Made by a program: the position numbers and the translations under genes. This document shows positions 8,546-18,813 of a stretch of DNA of 64,000 nt, in pieces. This DNA is from Lachnospiraceae bacterium (lineage in GTDB: Bacteria; Bacillota; Clostridia; Lachnospirales; Lachnospiraceae). The number at the start of each line of letters is the position of its first letter. Within the stretch, counting starts at the first letter, position 1. Where the stretch lies: assembly GCA_017431345.1 (NCBI GenBank), contig JAFRLH010000041.1:1-64000 (forward strand), read 5' to 3'. The notes beneath the pieces are model-generated. The model ran no database searches. It was not told the DNA's origin and saw nothing but the letters and a program-made list of their open reading frames with translations.

Positions 8546-8580
8546 CAGTCATAGTTTCAGCTGCCATCCTCTTTTCATGA

Positions 8581-10593
8581 TTACATCAGCAGTCCGCCGA
8601 TCTGCATGAACAGAGGAGCGAAAACGAGAGATACAACAGTCATCAGCTTGATGAGGATGTTGATGGAAGGTCCCGAAGTATCCTTGAAAGGATCGCCGAC
8701 GGTATCGCCGACAACAGCGGCTTTGTGGGCGTCAGAACCCTTTCCGCCGTGATTTCCTTCCTCAATGAACTTCTTCGCATTGTCCCAGGCGCCGCCGGCG
8801 TTGCTCATGAAGATGGCGAGCATAACGCCTGTTACAAGTGCTCCGGCAAGCAGTCCGCCGAGGGCAGCCGGTCCGAGAAGGATGCCGACCGCTACGGGAA
8901 CGATAACAGCCATCAGGCCGGGCACGAGCATCTCATGAAGTGCAGCCTGTGTGGAAATGGAAACGCACTTGGTGTAATCGGGTTTGCCGGTACCTTCCAT
9001 GATGCCGGGGATGGTACGGAACTGACGGCGTACTTCCTCGATCATCTTATAGGCAGCCTTGGAAACGGAATCCATCGTCATGGCGGAGAATACGAAAGGA
9101 AGCATGCCGCCGATCAGGAGACCGATGGTAACATTGGAATCCAGGATGTTGATGCCTGCTTCGCTGATGCCGACAGCCTGTGCATAGGATACGAACAGCG
9201 CCAGCGCGGTCAGAGCAGCGGATCCGATCGCGAATCCCTTACCCATGGCAGCGGTGGTATTTCCGACAGCATCGAGCTTATCCGTGATCTCACGGACGGA
9301 TTCATCCAGACCGGACATTTCGGCGATGCCGCCGGCATTGTCAGCGATCGGGCCGTAAGCATCGACCGCAACGGTGATTCCCGTGGTGGAAAGCATTCCG
9401 ACAGCGGCAAGGGCAATTCCGTACAGACCAGCGGTCTTGAAGGAAATGAAGATGCCGAGGCAGATAAGCAGAAGCGGTACGCAGGTGGACATCATGCCGA
9501 CAGCGATACCGGAAATGATCGTGGTCGCGGAACCGGTCTCGGACTGTTCGGCGATCTTCTTGACATACTTGTAATCTCCGGAAGTATAGATCTCTGTGAT
9601 CTTACCGATAATAAGACCGACGATCAGGCCTGCGATCACCGCGACACCCTGATTGATGCCGCCGAAGGTCTGCATGGAGAATACCAGCGCCAGGATCGCG
9701 ACAACAACAGCGGAAGCATAGGAGCCCATGGTCAGAGCAGCCTGCGGGTTGGCGTTCTCACCGCCTCTTACAAAGAAGGTTCCGATCACGGAAGCGATGA
9801 TGCCGACAGCGGCCAGGAGAAGCGGGAAAATCGCAGCCTGTCCGGCAATACCGGCCTGAACGAAGGCGGCGGAAGTGGCGCCAAGCGTGACCGCGGAAAC
9901 GACGGATCCGACATAGGATTCGAACAGGTCAGCACCCATACCGGCAACGTCGCCGACGTTGTCACCGACGTTATCGGCGATAACTGCGGGATTACGGGGA
10001 TCATCTTCAGGAATGCCGGCTTCGACTTTTCCGACCAGGTCAGCGCCGACATCGGCAGCCTTTGTATAGATGCCGCCGCCGACACGGGCGAACAGGGCAA
10101 TGGAAGAAGCGCCGAGCGAGAAGCCGAAGAGGATCTCATAATTGCCTGTGATCAGGTAGATGAGCGAGCATCCGAGCAGGCCGAGTCCGACAACGCACAT
10201 GCCCATGACAGAGCCGCCGGAGAAGGCTACCGAAAGAGCCTTGTTCATTCCGGATTCCCTGGCTGCGTTGGCTGTGCGGACGTTCGCCTTAACAGCGACG
10301 GTCATGCCTGCATAGCCTGCTGCTACGGAGAACAGCGCACCGATCAGGAAGCAGATGGCTGTCATCCAGTTTCCGATTCCCAATCCGATAAGAACGAAGA
10401 GTACTACGATGAAGATCACGAGGATCCGGTACTCCGAGAAAAGGAACGCATGGGCGCCTTCACTGATGGCGGATGCGATTTCCTTCATTCTGTCTGTGCC
10501 TTCGGACTGTCCGTTTACAAAGTTTGCTTTGTAAAGCGCGAACAGCAGCGCGATGACTGCGCAGACAGGTGCTGCATAGATAAGATTCTGCAT
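8581..10593 (-). CDS. hppA: Membrane-bound ion-pumping pyrophosphatase
   Basis: This 670-residue protein with about 16 transmembrane helices hydrolyses pyrophosphate and pumps Na+ or H+ across the membrane. The pyrophosphate/Mg sites are visible: [18 protein letters not shown] and, near the C-terminus, [14 protein letters not shown]. At the position that separates K+-dependent from K+-independent forms, the sequence reads [10 protein letters not shown]. The Ala after NTT-A marks the K+-dependent group, which in clostridia is often Na+-pumping. The pumped ion is an inference. ATG 10593 (MQNLIYAAP) was selected because it follows AGAAAGGTG, and the upstream in-frame extension is not hydrophobic and lacks a ribosome site. 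It is monocistronic between its own terminator and divergent ftsK. Confidence 0.95.
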   Translation of the reverse strand: MQNLIYAAPVCAVIALLFALYKANFVNGQSEGTDRMKEIASAISEGAHAFLFSEYRILVIFIVVLFVLIGLGIGNWMTAICFLIGALFSVAAGYAGMTVAVKANVRTANAARESGMNKALSVAFSGGSVMGMCVVGLGLLGCSLIYLITGNYEILFGFSLGASSIALFARVGGGIYTKAADVGADLVGKVEAGIPEDDPRNPAVIADNVGDNVGDVAGMGADLFESYVGSVVSAVTLGATSAAFVQAGIAGQAAIFPLLLAAVGIIASVIGTFFVRGGENANPQAALTMGSYASAVVVAILALVFSMQTFGGINQGVAVIAGLIVGLIIGKITEIYTSGDYKYVKKIAEQSETGSATTIISGIAVGMMSTCVPLLLICLGIFISFKTAGLYGIALAAVGMLSTTGITVAVDAYGPIADNAGGIAEMSGLDESVREITDKLDAVGNTTAAMGKGFAIGSAALTALALFVSYAQAVGISEAGINILDSNVTIGLLIGGMLPFVFSAMTMDSVSKAAYKMIEEVRRQFRTIPGIMEGTGKPDYTKCVSISTQAALHEMLVPGLMAVIVPVAVGILLGPAALGGLLAGALVTGVMLAIFMSNAGGAWDNAKKFIEEGNHGGKGSDAHKAAVVGDTVGDPFKDTSGPSINILIKLMTVVSLVFAPLFMQIGGLLM

Positions 10594-10769
10594 AACTGAT
10601 ACACCTTTCTCTATATTTTGAGGTGCTCTGCCGGAGGCAGAAATACCCCGTATCATACCTTATAGAATACAACAATTGGCATTTCATAGCAAGCTTTTTG
10701 ATTTATTATTTGTCTGATTTGAATTCATTTATTAAGAAACAGCGAAGGAAACATATGTTTGATTCTTTT

Positions 10770-10798
10770 TTGCCAAATCATAAATATCGTGCTATAAT
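10770..10798 (+). promoter_or_regulatory. ftsK/spoIIIE promoter
   Basis: TTGCCA (10770-10775), a 17-bp spacer and consensus TATAAT (10793-10798) put the transcription start near 10805. That excludes the longer upstream ORF extension and supports the TTG start at 10842. Confidence 0.78.
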
Positions 10799-10841
10799 AC
10801 ATCAAATGCGGACCGGGAAAGGCCTGCGCGGAGGAATCAGT

Positions 10842-13796
10842 TTGACAAAAACAAAGAACAGGACAAAAAAAGCGGACGCCCAGAAGAAGACTGCGTCGGC
10901 AAAAAAGAAAAAACAGCAGAGGGGAAAGACATCCGGCACATCATCGGCAAGGCCGGTGCTTTATACGGATGTCGTTCTTCTGCTGTTCATAACGCTCTGT
11001 GTTCTGCTGCTGCTGGGAGATCTTGAACTGGCCGGGAGCGCAGGCAAGGGACTCCGGAATATACAGATGGGGCTTTTCGGGACCTGCGGATATGTATTCC
11101 CGTTTTTCCTGCTGTGGTCGGCAATTCTGATCCACATTAATTATAAGGAAAAACCGGGCCTTACGATCCTGAAAGTCCTGTCGGCTTTCATTGTGCTTAT
11201 TTCTGCCTGCGGGATCCTGGAACTGATAAGCGGAAACAGCAGCCAGGTGACGATGACCCTGAAGGATTATTACGTTTATGGCGGAGACGGACTTGGCGGA
11301 GGCTTTTTCGGCGGATTCTTTTATACAATGCTGTATCCGCTGATCGGCATTCCCGGGACTTATCTGGTGCTGATCGTTCTGCTGCTGATCGGGCTGGAAT
11401 TTGCCAGAGGGCGTTCGCTGATCAAACCGATCAGGGAACGCGGACTGGAGATGTATGAAGAAGCACAGTCCGAACGGGAAGTCAGAAAAGAGATCAGGGC
11501 CCTGAAGCGGGAAGAGGAGGAACTGCAGCGAAAAGAACGGCTGAAAGAGATCGAATCAAAACGGGCAGAACTCCATGTAAAGAGCCTGGCCTTCGGGGAA
11601 GAGACAAAGCTGGAAGAGGATGAGATCACCGAACAGCGCATCCCCGAGCCGAAGATTGCCGGCGGGAAGAAAAAACAGCAGAGCATACCTGTGTCCGGAC
11701 CGGCGGACAGAACGGAAAAACACGGGATCGATCCCAGAGACCTGCCGAAGAGGGACAAGAGAACGCTTGCGGAACTGGAATCGCTGGACCGGAAAGCAGA
11801 GCCGGAAGCGGAGCTCACAGGGTTTGCCGGCAGGCCGCTGTTCACGGATATAACGGAGCGTGAAACACCCGCAGGGAGCAGCTTCGGAAGGAAATCCGGG
11901 ACTGTACAGACGCCGGCAGCCGCGCCTGCGGAAAAAGAGATCCAGGCTCCTGTATTCACAGAGGAACCGGAAGTGAAATTCGAACCGGTCATTCATATGC
12001 CTGCGCCTGCCCATCCGGCTGAAGAGGAACCGGATCTTGAAGACAGCATGGCTGCGTATGATGATTTTGCGGCGGCACCTGTTCCGACAAAAGAAGATAT
12101 CGAAAAAGCCGGAGCGAACAGAGAAGAACCGGAGCCTCCGGCTGCTAAGAATACCGGCAGGCCGACAGCTCATGTGTCCTCCAACAGCCATGCCGGAAGA
12201 ACAGGCAGCACCGGAACCCGCAGCGGTTCGGCGAACAGCGGTGATATCTGGCGGAAAGGGGAAGCCAGGGACGGCAATTCCGGTGTGACATTTACGGCAC
12301 CGGTAAAGCCGGCAGAGCCTGAGAAGCCGGTCGTGAAGAGAGAATATGTCTTCCCGCCGCTCAGCCTTCTGAAATCTGCGGACCAGTCTGCGGACATTTC
12401 GGCGGATTCGCTGAAGGCTACGGCACTGAAACTGCAGCAGACACTGCGGGACTTCGGTGTAGGCGTGACGGTCACCGACATCAGCTGCGGCCCTTCGATC
12501 ACACGGTATGAACTGCAGCCCGACCAGGGCGTCAAAGTCAGCCGGATCACTTCGCTGGCAGATGACATCAAGCTGAATCTGGCCGCCTCGGATATCAGGA
12601 TCGAAGCGCCGATCCCCGGAAAAGCCGCGGTCGGCATAGAAGTCCCGAATAAGACAAAACAGATGGTCCGTTTCAGGGAACTGCTGGAATCTCCGGAATT
12701 CAAAAAATCGGCTTCCCGGATCACTTTCGGTGTCGGCAAAGGAATCTCCGGCGATATTATTGTGACGGACCTTGCAAAGATGCCGCATCTGCTGATCGCC
12801 GGCGCGACCGGATCGGGAAAATCCGTCTGCATCAATACGCTGATCATGAGCATCCTTTACAAAGCACATCCGGATGATGTAAAATTCATCATGGTCGATC
12901 CCAAGATGGTCGAATTATCCGTTTACAACGGGATCCCGCATCTGCTGATCCCTGTCGTGACGGACGCCAAGATGGCTGCCGGGGCGCTCAACTGGGCTGT
13001 GGCGGAGATGACAGACCGCTATCAGAAGTTCGCCGATTACGGCGTGCGGGATATTAAAGGCTACAATAAAAAAGCGATGGAAGAAGAGGATCCGGATCAT
13101 CCGAAGCTGCCGCAGATCGTGATCGTCGTGGACGAAATGGCGGATCTGATGATGGTCGCGGCGAAAGAAGTCGAGGACGCCATCTGCCGTCTGGCGGCGC
13201 TCGCAAGAGCGGCCGGCATTCATCTGGTGCTCGCCACCCAGAGACCTTCGGCAGATGTCATTACCGGCCTGATCAAGACAAATGTACAGTCCAGGATCGC
13301 GCTGTCGGTGCAGTCGTCGATCGACTCCAGGATCATTCTTGACCAGAGCGGCGCCGAAACGCTTCTCGGGAACGGAGACATGCTTTTCTATCCCTCCAGC
13401 TATCCGAAGCCTGTCAGAGTGCAGGGCGCTTTCCTCTCGGATGAGGAGATCGCGGAGGTCATTCAATTCCTCCAGGATCAGACGGATGATACGCCTGTCT
13501 CCAATAAGGCGATTGAACAGCATATGGCCGCCACGGCCAAGGATGCGGGAACGGTAGGCGCCGGTGAGCGGGATGAACTGTTCGCGCAGGCGGGCCGGTT
13601 CATTATTGAAAAGGAAAAGGCTTCGATCGGAAATCTGCAGCGCGCGTTCCGGATCGGTTTCAACCGCGCGGCAAGGATCATGGATCAGCTGGCGGATTAC
13701 GGCGTTGTCAGTGAGGATAACGGGACCAAAGCGAGAGAGATCCTGATGAGCATGGAACAATTCGGGGCACTTCTCGAAGAACTGGGTGAATCATAA
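10842..13796 (+). CDS. ftsK: DNA translocase FtsK/SpoIIIE
   Basis: This 984-residue septal DNA pump moves chromosomal DNA through the division or sporulation septum. A Lys-rich N-terminus precedes about four transmembrane helices (about 45-185). A long Glu/Pro/Ala-rich linker then leads to the RecA-like motor with Walker A GATGSGKS and Walker B IVIVVDEMADL. The C-terminal winged-helix gamma domain (GRFIIEKEKASIGNLQRAFR...) reads the orienting sequences. The start is TTG 10842, which has GGAGG 7 bases upstream and lies after the promoter. An in-frame ATG 36 bases earlier falls at the transcription start and lacks a ribosome site. SpoIIIE and FtsK cannot be told apart here. Confidence 0.95.
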   Translation: MTKTKNRTKKADAQKKTASAKKKKQQRGKTSGTSSARPVLYTDVVLLLFITLCVLLLLGDLELAGSAGKGLRNIQMGLFGTCGYVFPFFLLWSAILIHINYKEKPGLTILKVLSAFIVLISACGILELISGNSSQVTMTLKDYYVYGGDGLGGGFFGGFFYTMLYPLIGIPGTYLVLIVLLLIGLEFARGRSLIKPIRERGLEMYEEAQSEREVRKEIRALKREEEELQRKERLKEIESKRAELHVKSLAFGEETKLEEDEITEQRIPEPKIAGGKKKQQSIPVSGPADRTEKHGIDPRDLPKRDKRTLAELESLDRKAEPEAELTGFAGRPLFTDITERETPAGSSFGRKSGTVQTPAAAPAEKEIQAPVFTEEPEVKFEPVIHMPAPAHPAEEEPDLEDSMAAYDDFAAAPVPTKEDIEKAGANREEPEPPAAKNTGRPTAHVSSNSHAGRTGSTGTRSGSANSGDIWRKGEARDGNSGVTFTAPVKPAEPEKPVVKREYVFPPLSLLKSADQSADISADSLKATALKLQQTLRDFGVGVTVTDISCGPSITRYELQPDQGVKVSRITSLADDIKLNLAASDIRIEAPIPGKAAVGIEVPNKTKQMVRFRELLESPEFKKSASRITFGVGKGISGDIIVTDLAKMPHLLIAGATGSGKSVCINTLIMSILYKAHPDDVKFIMVDPKMVELSVYNGIPHLLIPVVTDAKMAAGALNWAVAEMTDRYQKFADYGVRDIKGYNKKAMEEEDPDHPKLPQIVIVVDEMADLMMVAAKEVEDAICRLAALARAAGIHLVLATQRPSADVITGLIKTNVQSRIALSVQSSIDSRIILDQSGAETLLGNGDMLFYPSSYPKPVRVQGAFLSDEEIAEVIQFLQDQTDDTPVSNKAIEQHMAATAKDAGTVGAGERDELFAQAGRFIIEKEKASIGNLQRAFRIGFNRAARIMDQLADYGVVSEDNGTKAREILMSMEQFGALLEELGES

Positions 13797-13814
13797 TCAA
13801 AGGGGGATTATACA

Positions 13815-14789
13815 ATGATCAGAACAGCAATTGCGGGGTACGGGAACCTCGGCAAAGGTGTGGAAGCAGCGATCGCAAGAGCGGATGACATGGAGCTCGT
13901 CTGTGTATTTACAAGGCGTGATCCGGAATCGGTAAAGCCCGCAGGGGACGTGCCGGTGGTCTCCATGAGCGAAATGGCCGCATGGAAGGATAAAGTGGAT
14001 GTCGTCATTCTCTGCGGAGGAAGCGCGACCGATCTGCCGCACCAGACGCCGGAAGTTGCTTCGGTCTTCAATGTGATCGACAGCTTCGATACGCATGCGA
14101 ACATCCCGGAACATTTCAAAAATGTCGATGAGGCAGCGAAAGCTGCCGGCACGGCAGCAATCATTTCCTGCGGATGGGATCCGGGCCTGTTCTCCGTCAA
14201 CAGGGTGTATGCGGAGTCGATCCTTCCCTGCGGGAACACCTATACTTTCTGGGGCAAGGGCGTAAGCCAGGGCCATTCCGACGCGATCAGAAGGATCCCC
14301 GGCGTGAAGAGAGGCATCCAGTACACGATTCCCGTTCCGGAAGCGCTTGATGCCGTCAGAGAGGGAAAGAATCCGCAGCTTACGACACGGCAGAAGCATA
14401 CAAGAGAATGCTTTGTTGTCCCGGAGCACGGCGCTGACAAAGAAGCCATCACCGAAGCGATCGTCACAATGAAGAATTATTTCGACGAGTACGATACCAC
14501 CGTACATTTCATCTCCGATGAAGAGTTCGTAAGAGACCATTCAACGCTTCCGCACGGCGGTTTCGTAATGAGGAGCGGAATTACCGGAAAGGCAACAAAG
14601 CAGCACATTGAGTATTCGCTGAATCTGGGTTCCAACCCTGAGTTTACAGCGAGTGTCCTGGTCGCTTATGCACGAGCGCTTAAAAGACTGTATGATGAAG
14701 GAAAGACCGGTGCAATGACAGTATTTGATATTGCGCCCGCTTATCTGTCACCGCTGTCTGCCGAAGAACTCCGGAGCCATCTGCTGTAA
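13815..14789 (+). CDS. ddh: meso-Diaminopimelate D-dehydrogenase
   Basis: This 324-residue NADPH-dependent enzyme converts tetrahydrodipicolinate directly to meso-DAP, a one-step bypass of the succinylase/acetylase routes to lysine and peptidoglycan. The Rossmann motif GYGNLGKG is at residues 8-15. The substrate-binding segments SFDTHANIPEHF, CGWDPGLFS and GKGVSQGHSDA match the family. It lies 18 bases after ftsK behind AGGGGG and is followed by a GC-rich terminator, so it ends that transcript. Pairing with a DAP-type murE just downstream implies A1-gamma (meso-DAP) peptidoglycan. Confidence 0.95.
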   Translation: MIRTAIAGYGNLGKGVEAAIARADDMELVCVFTRRDPESVKPAGDVPVVSMSEMAAWKDKVDVVILCGGSATDLPHQTPEVASVFNVIDSFDTHANIPEHFKNVDEAAKAAGTAAIISCGWDPGLFSVNRVYAESILPCGNTYTFWGKGVSQGHSDAIRRIPGVKRGIQYTIPVPEALDAVREGKNPQLTTRQKHTRECFVVPEHGADKEAITEAIVTMKNYFDEYDTTVHFISDEEFVRDHSTLPHGGFVMRSGITGKATKQHIEYSLNLGSNPEFTASVLVAYARALKRLYDEGKTGAMTVFDIAPAYLSPLSAEELRSHLL

Positions 14790-14803
14790 GAAAACGATTT
14801 TGA

Positions 14804-14832
14804 CCGGGCGGAGAACCCGCCCGGGCTTTTTT
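14804..14832 (+). terminator. Intrinsic terminator after ddh
   Basis: The arms CCGGGCGG (14804-14811) and CCGCCCGG (14817-14824) close a 5-base loop, followed by GC and T6. A strong canonical structure. Confidence 0.88.
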
Positions 14833-14876
14833 ACAATATGCCCTGCAGGAAAGTCTGCGGGAGATTCGAGGATAGT

Positions 14877-16340
14877 ATGAAGAAACTTTCTGAATTATTG
14901 GAAAAAATCGAGTATACACATGTTTCCGGACCTGCGGATGCGGATATATCCGCTATTGTCTATGATTCCAGAAAAGACTGTACAGATGCGCTGTTTATCT
15001 GCATCAGCGGAACAACAGTCGATGCGCATAAGTTTATTCCGCAGGTCATAGAAAAGGGCGCTGCGGCGATCGTAGTCGAAAAGGAAGTGCCGGAATATGA
15101 AAATGTATCGGTCATCCGGGTGCCGTCTGCCAGGAAGGCGCTTTCCATGATCTCAGCGGCTTTCTTCGATTATCCTACGGAAAAAATGGTCACCATCGGC
15201 TATACCGGAACAAAAGGGAAGACCACCAGCACCTATATGCTCAAGACGATGCTCGAAGCTGCCGGGAAGAAGGTCGGCCTGATCGGGACGAACGGCGCTG
15301 TGATCGGGAGGGAGCATTTTGAAACAAAAAATACCACGCCCGAATCCTATGAACTGCAGCGGTATTTCCATGAGATGGCAGAGCAGGGCTGCGACGCGGC
15401 GATCATGGAAGTATCCTCCCAGGGACTGATGATGGACCGTGTGGCAGGGATCACCTTCGATTACGGCGTTTTTACCAATCTGTCGCCTGATCATATCGGA
15501 AAGAATGAGCACGCGTCCTTCGAGGAATACAGATACTGGAAGGGAACGCTGTTCAAACAGTGCAGGATCGGTATTGTGAATGCGGATGATCCGGAGACAG
15601 AAGCGCTCCTTGACGGACACACCTGTAAGATCTGTACTTACGGGATCCGGGAGGAGGACTATACTGCTTCAGCCATCCGTCCGGAGAAAAACGGTCCGTT
15701 CATGGGCGCAGCGTTTGAACTGAGCGGAAAAGCGCAGGCGCATGTGAAAGTCGGGATCCCGGGCGTCTTCAATGTGTACAACGCGCTGTCAGCACTGGCG
15801 GTGACGGCTGAAATGGGACTCCTGAATGAAAGAACGCTTGACGCACTGAAAGAGATCCGTGTAAACGGCAGAATGGAACTGGTCTGGTCTTCAGATGCGT
15901 TCAGCGTGATCGTGGATTATGCACACAACGGCGTCAGCACAAGGAGCCTGCTGAAGACGCTCAGGGAGTACGAACCCGGAAGGATCGTCACGGTATTCGG
16001 CTGCGGCGGAAACAGGGATCCCCACCGGAGATACGAAATGGGCGCCGCTGCCGGGGAATTATCGGATCTCAGCATTATTACGGCAGATAATTCCAGAAAT
16101 GAAGCAGTGGAGAATATCATGGCCGATATTCATATCGGCCTCGATCCGACAGGGGGAAAGAGCATCGATATTCCGGACAGGCGGGAAGCCATCGCCTATG
16201 CGATCCGGAATGCGCAGCATGGTGATGTGATCGCCATTATCGGCAAAGGACATGAGACCTATCAGGAGGTAAACGGTGTGCGGACGCACTTCTCCGACAG
16301 GGAAGAAGCGGAAGCGGTCATAAAAGAACTTCATAAGTAA
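14877..16340 (+). CDS. murE: UDP-N-acetylmuramoyl-tripeptide synthetase (MurE, DAP-type)
   Basis: This 487-residue cytoplasmic Mur ligase adds the third amino acid to UDP-MurNAc-dipeptide. The P-loop GYTGTKGKTTS is near 109-119 and the central ATPase segment MEVSSQGL is present. The C-terminal domain holds the residue-selecting motif ADNSRNE. Arg in this DNxR-type motif is characteristic of DAP-adding enzymes, as opposed to the lysine-adding type. ATG 14877 was chosen because it follows CGAGGATAG and begins the canonical N-terminus, whereas the in-frame ATG 39 bases earlier lies directly against the preceding terminator. Confidence 0.94.
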   Translation: MKKLSELLEKIEYTHVSGPADADISAIVYDSRKDCTDALFICISGTTVDAHKFIPQVIEKGAAAIVVEKEVPEYENVSVIRVPSARKALSMISAAFFDYPTEKMVTIGYTGTKGKTTSTYMLKTMLEAAGKKVGLIGTNGAVIGREHFETKNTTPESYELQRYFHEMAEQGCDAAIMEVSSQGLMMDRVAGITFDYGVFTNLSPDHIGKNEHASFEEYRYWKGTLFKQCRIGIVNADDPETEALLDGHTCKICTYGIREEDYTASAIRPEKNGPFMGAAFELSGKAQAHVKVGIPGVFNVYNALSALAVTAEMGLLNERTLDALKEIRVNGRMELVWSSDAFSVIVDYAHNGVSTRSLLKTLREYEPGRIVTVFGCGGNRDPHRRYEMGAAAGELSDLSIITADNSRNEAVENIMADIHIGLDPTGGKSIDIPDRREAIAYAIRNAQHGDVIAIIGKGHETYQEVNGVRTHFSDREEAEAVIKELHK

Positions 16341-16344
16341 AATC

Positions 16345-16373
16345 TGATCCGGATAAATTATCCGGATTTTTTA
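16345..16373 (+). terminator. Intrinsic terminator after murE
   Basis: A short hairpin of ATCCGGAT arms (16347-16354 and 16360-16367) is followed by T6. Confidence 0.8.
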
Positions 16374-16529
16374 TTAAAACATCTTAACACTTTTCAATGA
16401 ACTGAAAAAATGTAACAATTTGAGCCGATTAAGAAGGAAAACAATTTCAGATCCATAATTTTATTATATATAAAAAAAGTTTACTGAAAGACAAAAAGTG
16501 TATTCCACAAAAGAGTGTATTTATGTTAA

Positions 16530-16564
16530 TATAATTAAAGTGCAGAATCTAACTATATTCTGCA
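16530..16564 (+). promoter_or_regulatory. pckA -10 box and an 8-bp inverted repeat at the transcription start
   Basis: TATAAT (16530-16535) has no recognisable -35 at 16-18 bp, which suggests activator dependence or another sigma factor. Seven bases downstream begins TGCAGAAT-N8-ATTCTGCA (16541-16564), a perfect inverted repeat that would sit at about +1 to +24. It could be an operator or a 5' mRNA hairpin. The 263-base spacer before it is AT-rich and holds no ORF with a ribosome site. Confidence 0.5.
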
Positions 16565-16603
16565 TCCTATCACAGCAAAGCAGTATTTATAAAGGGGGTC
16601 TGT

Positions 16604-18199
16604 ATGAAGACATACGGCATCGAAAAGCTGGGTATAATCGGAGCAAAGGCAGTTTATCGTAATCTCTCACCCGCTGAACTTACGGAAGCCGCTATAAGAA
16701 GAGGAGAAGGAATGCTGAGCACCTCTGGTGCTTTGGTCGTTACGACCGGAAAATATACCGGAAGAAGCCCGAAAGACAAATTTATCGTCGACACGCCCGG
16801 CGTGCATAATGATATTGCCTGGGGCAATGTGAACCGTCCCATCTCCAGAGAAAAGTTCAATGCAATCAAAGGAAAGATCACTGCTTATCTGCAGAACCGC
16901 GAAGTGTTCATCTTTGACGGTATGGCAGGCGCTGATCCCAAGTACCAGAAAAAATTCCGTATCATCACCGAGCTTGCAAGCCAGAGCCTTTTCATGCATC
17001 AGCTCCTTCTGCGTCCTACCGAGGAAGAACTTGAGAATTACGGCCATGCAGATTTCACCCTGATCTCTGCACCGGGATTCAAGTGCAGTCCGAAGATCGA
17101 CGGCACACATTCCGAAGCGGCGATTATGATCGACTATGAAGCCCATATGATCGTTATTGCCGGAACACAGTACTCCGGAGAGCTGAAGAAGAGCGTGTTC
17201 TCCACGATGAACTATGTTCTTCCGAAGGAATTCAATGTGCTTCCCATGCACTGCTCTGCCAACATGGATCCGGATACAAAGGAATCCGCTGTATTCTTCG
17301 GCCTGTCCGGAACAGGAAAGACGACTCTGTCCGCCGATCCCGACCGTCTTCTGATCGGTGACGATGAGCACGGCTGGTCTGCCGACGGCATCTTCAATAT
17401 CGAAGGCGGCTGCTACGCAAAATGTATCGGTCTGGACCGCGACGAAGAGCCTGAGATCTATGATGCCATCCGTTTCGGCACACTGCTGGAAAATGTTGTG
17501 ATAGACAAGAATACCAGAGAACTGGATTTTGAAGACGGTTCTCTTACCGAGAATACCCGTGCGGGTTATCCGGTAGAGTACATCCCCGGCATCGCAAAGC
17601 CTGCCATGGGCGGTATCCCGAAGGTCGTGATCTTCCTGACTGCCGATGCTTACGGCGTGCTTCCGCCTATCTCCAGACTGGACAGAAATGAAGCCATGTA
17701 TCACTTCGTGACCGGCTTTACTTCAAAGCTTGCCGGTACGGAGCGCGGCATCAAGGAGCCTGTGCCTACGTTCTCCACCCTGTTCGGAGAGCCCTTCATG
17801 CCGATGGATCCCAGTCATTACGCAGAGATGCTTGGTGAGAGGATCGACGCCCATGATACGAAGGTCTACCTGATCAATACCGGCTGGTCCGGCGGATCGT
17901 TCGGCGTAGGAAAGAGAATCAACCTTCATTATACCAGAGCGATGGTCACGGCTGCGCTGGAAGGGCTTCTTGATGATGTCAATTATGATTATCATGAAGT
18001 ATTCAAACTCCATATGCCTCACGAGGTACCCGGTGTTCCTTCAGAGATCCTGAATCCCAGAAGGACATGGGCTGACAAGGACGCATACGACAAGACAGCA
18101 AATATGCTGGCAGGCCTGTTCCAGAAGAACTTCGCCGAGAAGTATCCGAACATGCCGAAGGAGATCGTAAATGCCGGCCCTGCGCCGATCGAGAAATAA
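16604..18199 (+). CDS. pckA: Phosphoenolpyruvate carboxykinase (ATP)
   Basis: This 531-residue enzyme interconverts oxaloacetate and PEP with ATP/ADP. In anaerobes it often runs in the CO2-fixing direction. The P-loop GLSGTGKTTLS, the metal-site segment MHCSANMD, and the ATP-type motif NTGWSGGSFGVGKRI are all present. The start follows AAAGGGGGT. It has its own promoter and a strong shared terminator, so it is monocistronic. With fbp about 5 kb downstream, the window holds two gluconeogenic control points. Confidence 0.96.
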   Translation: MKTYGIEKLGIIGAKAVYRNLSPAELTEAAIRRGEGMLSTSGALVVTTGKYTGRSPKDKFIVDTPGVHNDIAWGNVNRPISREKFNAIKGKITAYLQNREVFIFDGMAGADPKYQKKFRIITELASQSLFMHQLLLRPTEEELENYGHADFTLISAPGFKCSPKIDGTHSEAAIMIDYEAHMIVIAGTQYSGELKKSVFSTMNYVLPKEFNVLPMHCSANMDPDTKESAVFFGLSGTGKTTLSADPDRLLIGDDEHGWSADGIFNIEGGCYAKCIGLDRDEEPEIYDAIRFGTLLENVVIDKNTRELDFEDGSLTENTRAGYPVEYIPGIAKPAMGGIPKVVIFLTADAYGVLPPISRLDRNEAMYHFVTGFTSKLAGTERGIKEPVPTFSTLFGEPFMPMDPSHYAEMLGERIDAHDTKVYLINTGWSGGSFGVGKRINLHYTRAMVTAALEGLLDDVNYDYHEVFKLHMPHEVPGVPSEILNPRRTWADKDAYDKTANMLAGLFQKNFAEKYPNMPKEIVNAGPAPIEK

Positions 18200-18212
18200 G
18201 ACTTAAAAATGC

Positions 18213-18242
18213 AAAAGGGATGACGGTCACCGTCATCCCTTA
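18213..18242. terminator. Bidirectional terminator between pckA and folA
   Basis: A near-perfect palindrome with arms AAGGGATGACGGT and CCGTCATCCCTT is flanked by an A-run and T-rich sequence. The folA stop codon (18233-18235) lies inside the right arm, so the terminator overlaps coding sequence. Confidence 0.75.
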
Positions 18243-18733
18243 TTCTTTACCCTCGTGTAAGTGCAGAAACAGTAGGAAAGATCTTCCATGATCACATCTT
18301 CGCCCCGCTCCGTCAGTTCCCATGCCGGATCCGCATCCAGATCGGGAAAGAACACGTCTGCCGGCCTTTCCGCATGCACCTTTGTAATGTAGGCCTTGTC
18401 ACAGTATGGCAGGAACTGTTCATAGATCATTCCGCCCCCGATCACCCAGACGTCATCCGGCGCAAGCTGACCGGCCTCTGCAAGGACGTCCTGAACGCTG
18501 TGATATACTTCCACGCCCTCAGCACTGTAGAACGGGTTGTTTGTCAGCAGCAGGTGTCTCCTTCCTTTCAACGGTTTTCCGCCCGGGAAGGACTCCAGAT
18601 TCTTTCGCCCGAGGATCACGGTCTTTCCCTTCGTCATCTGACGGAAAAATTTCATATCTTCCGGAATGTGAAAAATGAGATCATTATCCGATCCGATTCC
18701 CCAGTTCTCCGATACTGCAGCAATAATATTCAT
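18233..18733 (-). CDS. folA: Dihydrofolate reductase
   Basis: This 166-residue NADPH-dependent enzyme regenerates tetrahydrofolate. The family landmarks are seen in order: MNIIAAVSENWGIG (N-terminal strand and Met20-loop region), FRQMTKGKTVILGRKNLESFP (NADPH site), WVIGGGMIYEQFL, and the C-terminal YCFCTYTR strand. The catalytic acidic residue is the Asp of IPEDMKFF. Start ATG 18733 follows AGAGAGGAAG. No thyA is adjacent. The stop is embedded in the terminator shared with pckA. Confidence 0.95.
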   Translation of the reverse strand: MNIIAAVSENWGIGSDNDLIFHIPEDMKFFRQMTKGKTVILGRKNLESFPGGKPLKGRRHLLLTNNPFYSAEGVEVYHSVQDVLAEAGQLAPDDVWVIGGGMIYEQFLPYCDKAYITKVHAERPADVFFPDLDADPAWELTERGEDVIMEDLSYCFCTYTRVKNKG

Positions 18734-18813
18734 GGCTTCCTCTCTTTTAAGTACAATTCTTTTATCCCTGTCAGTTTAACACAGACGGCTGCAAATCGGA
18801 AGAATAAGTTTTA

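Noticed and set aside
8725-10599. A 624-codon open frame antisense to hppA
   Set aside because: It is a shadow of a codon-biased, conserved pyrophosphatase gene. Its translation is Gly/Asp/His-rich low complexity with no start signal or family motif.
11556-12869. Long antisense frame over the ftsK motor domain
   Set aside because: Arises from the GC-biased codon pattern of ftsK; composition is Arg/Cys/Phe-rich and unlike real proteins here.
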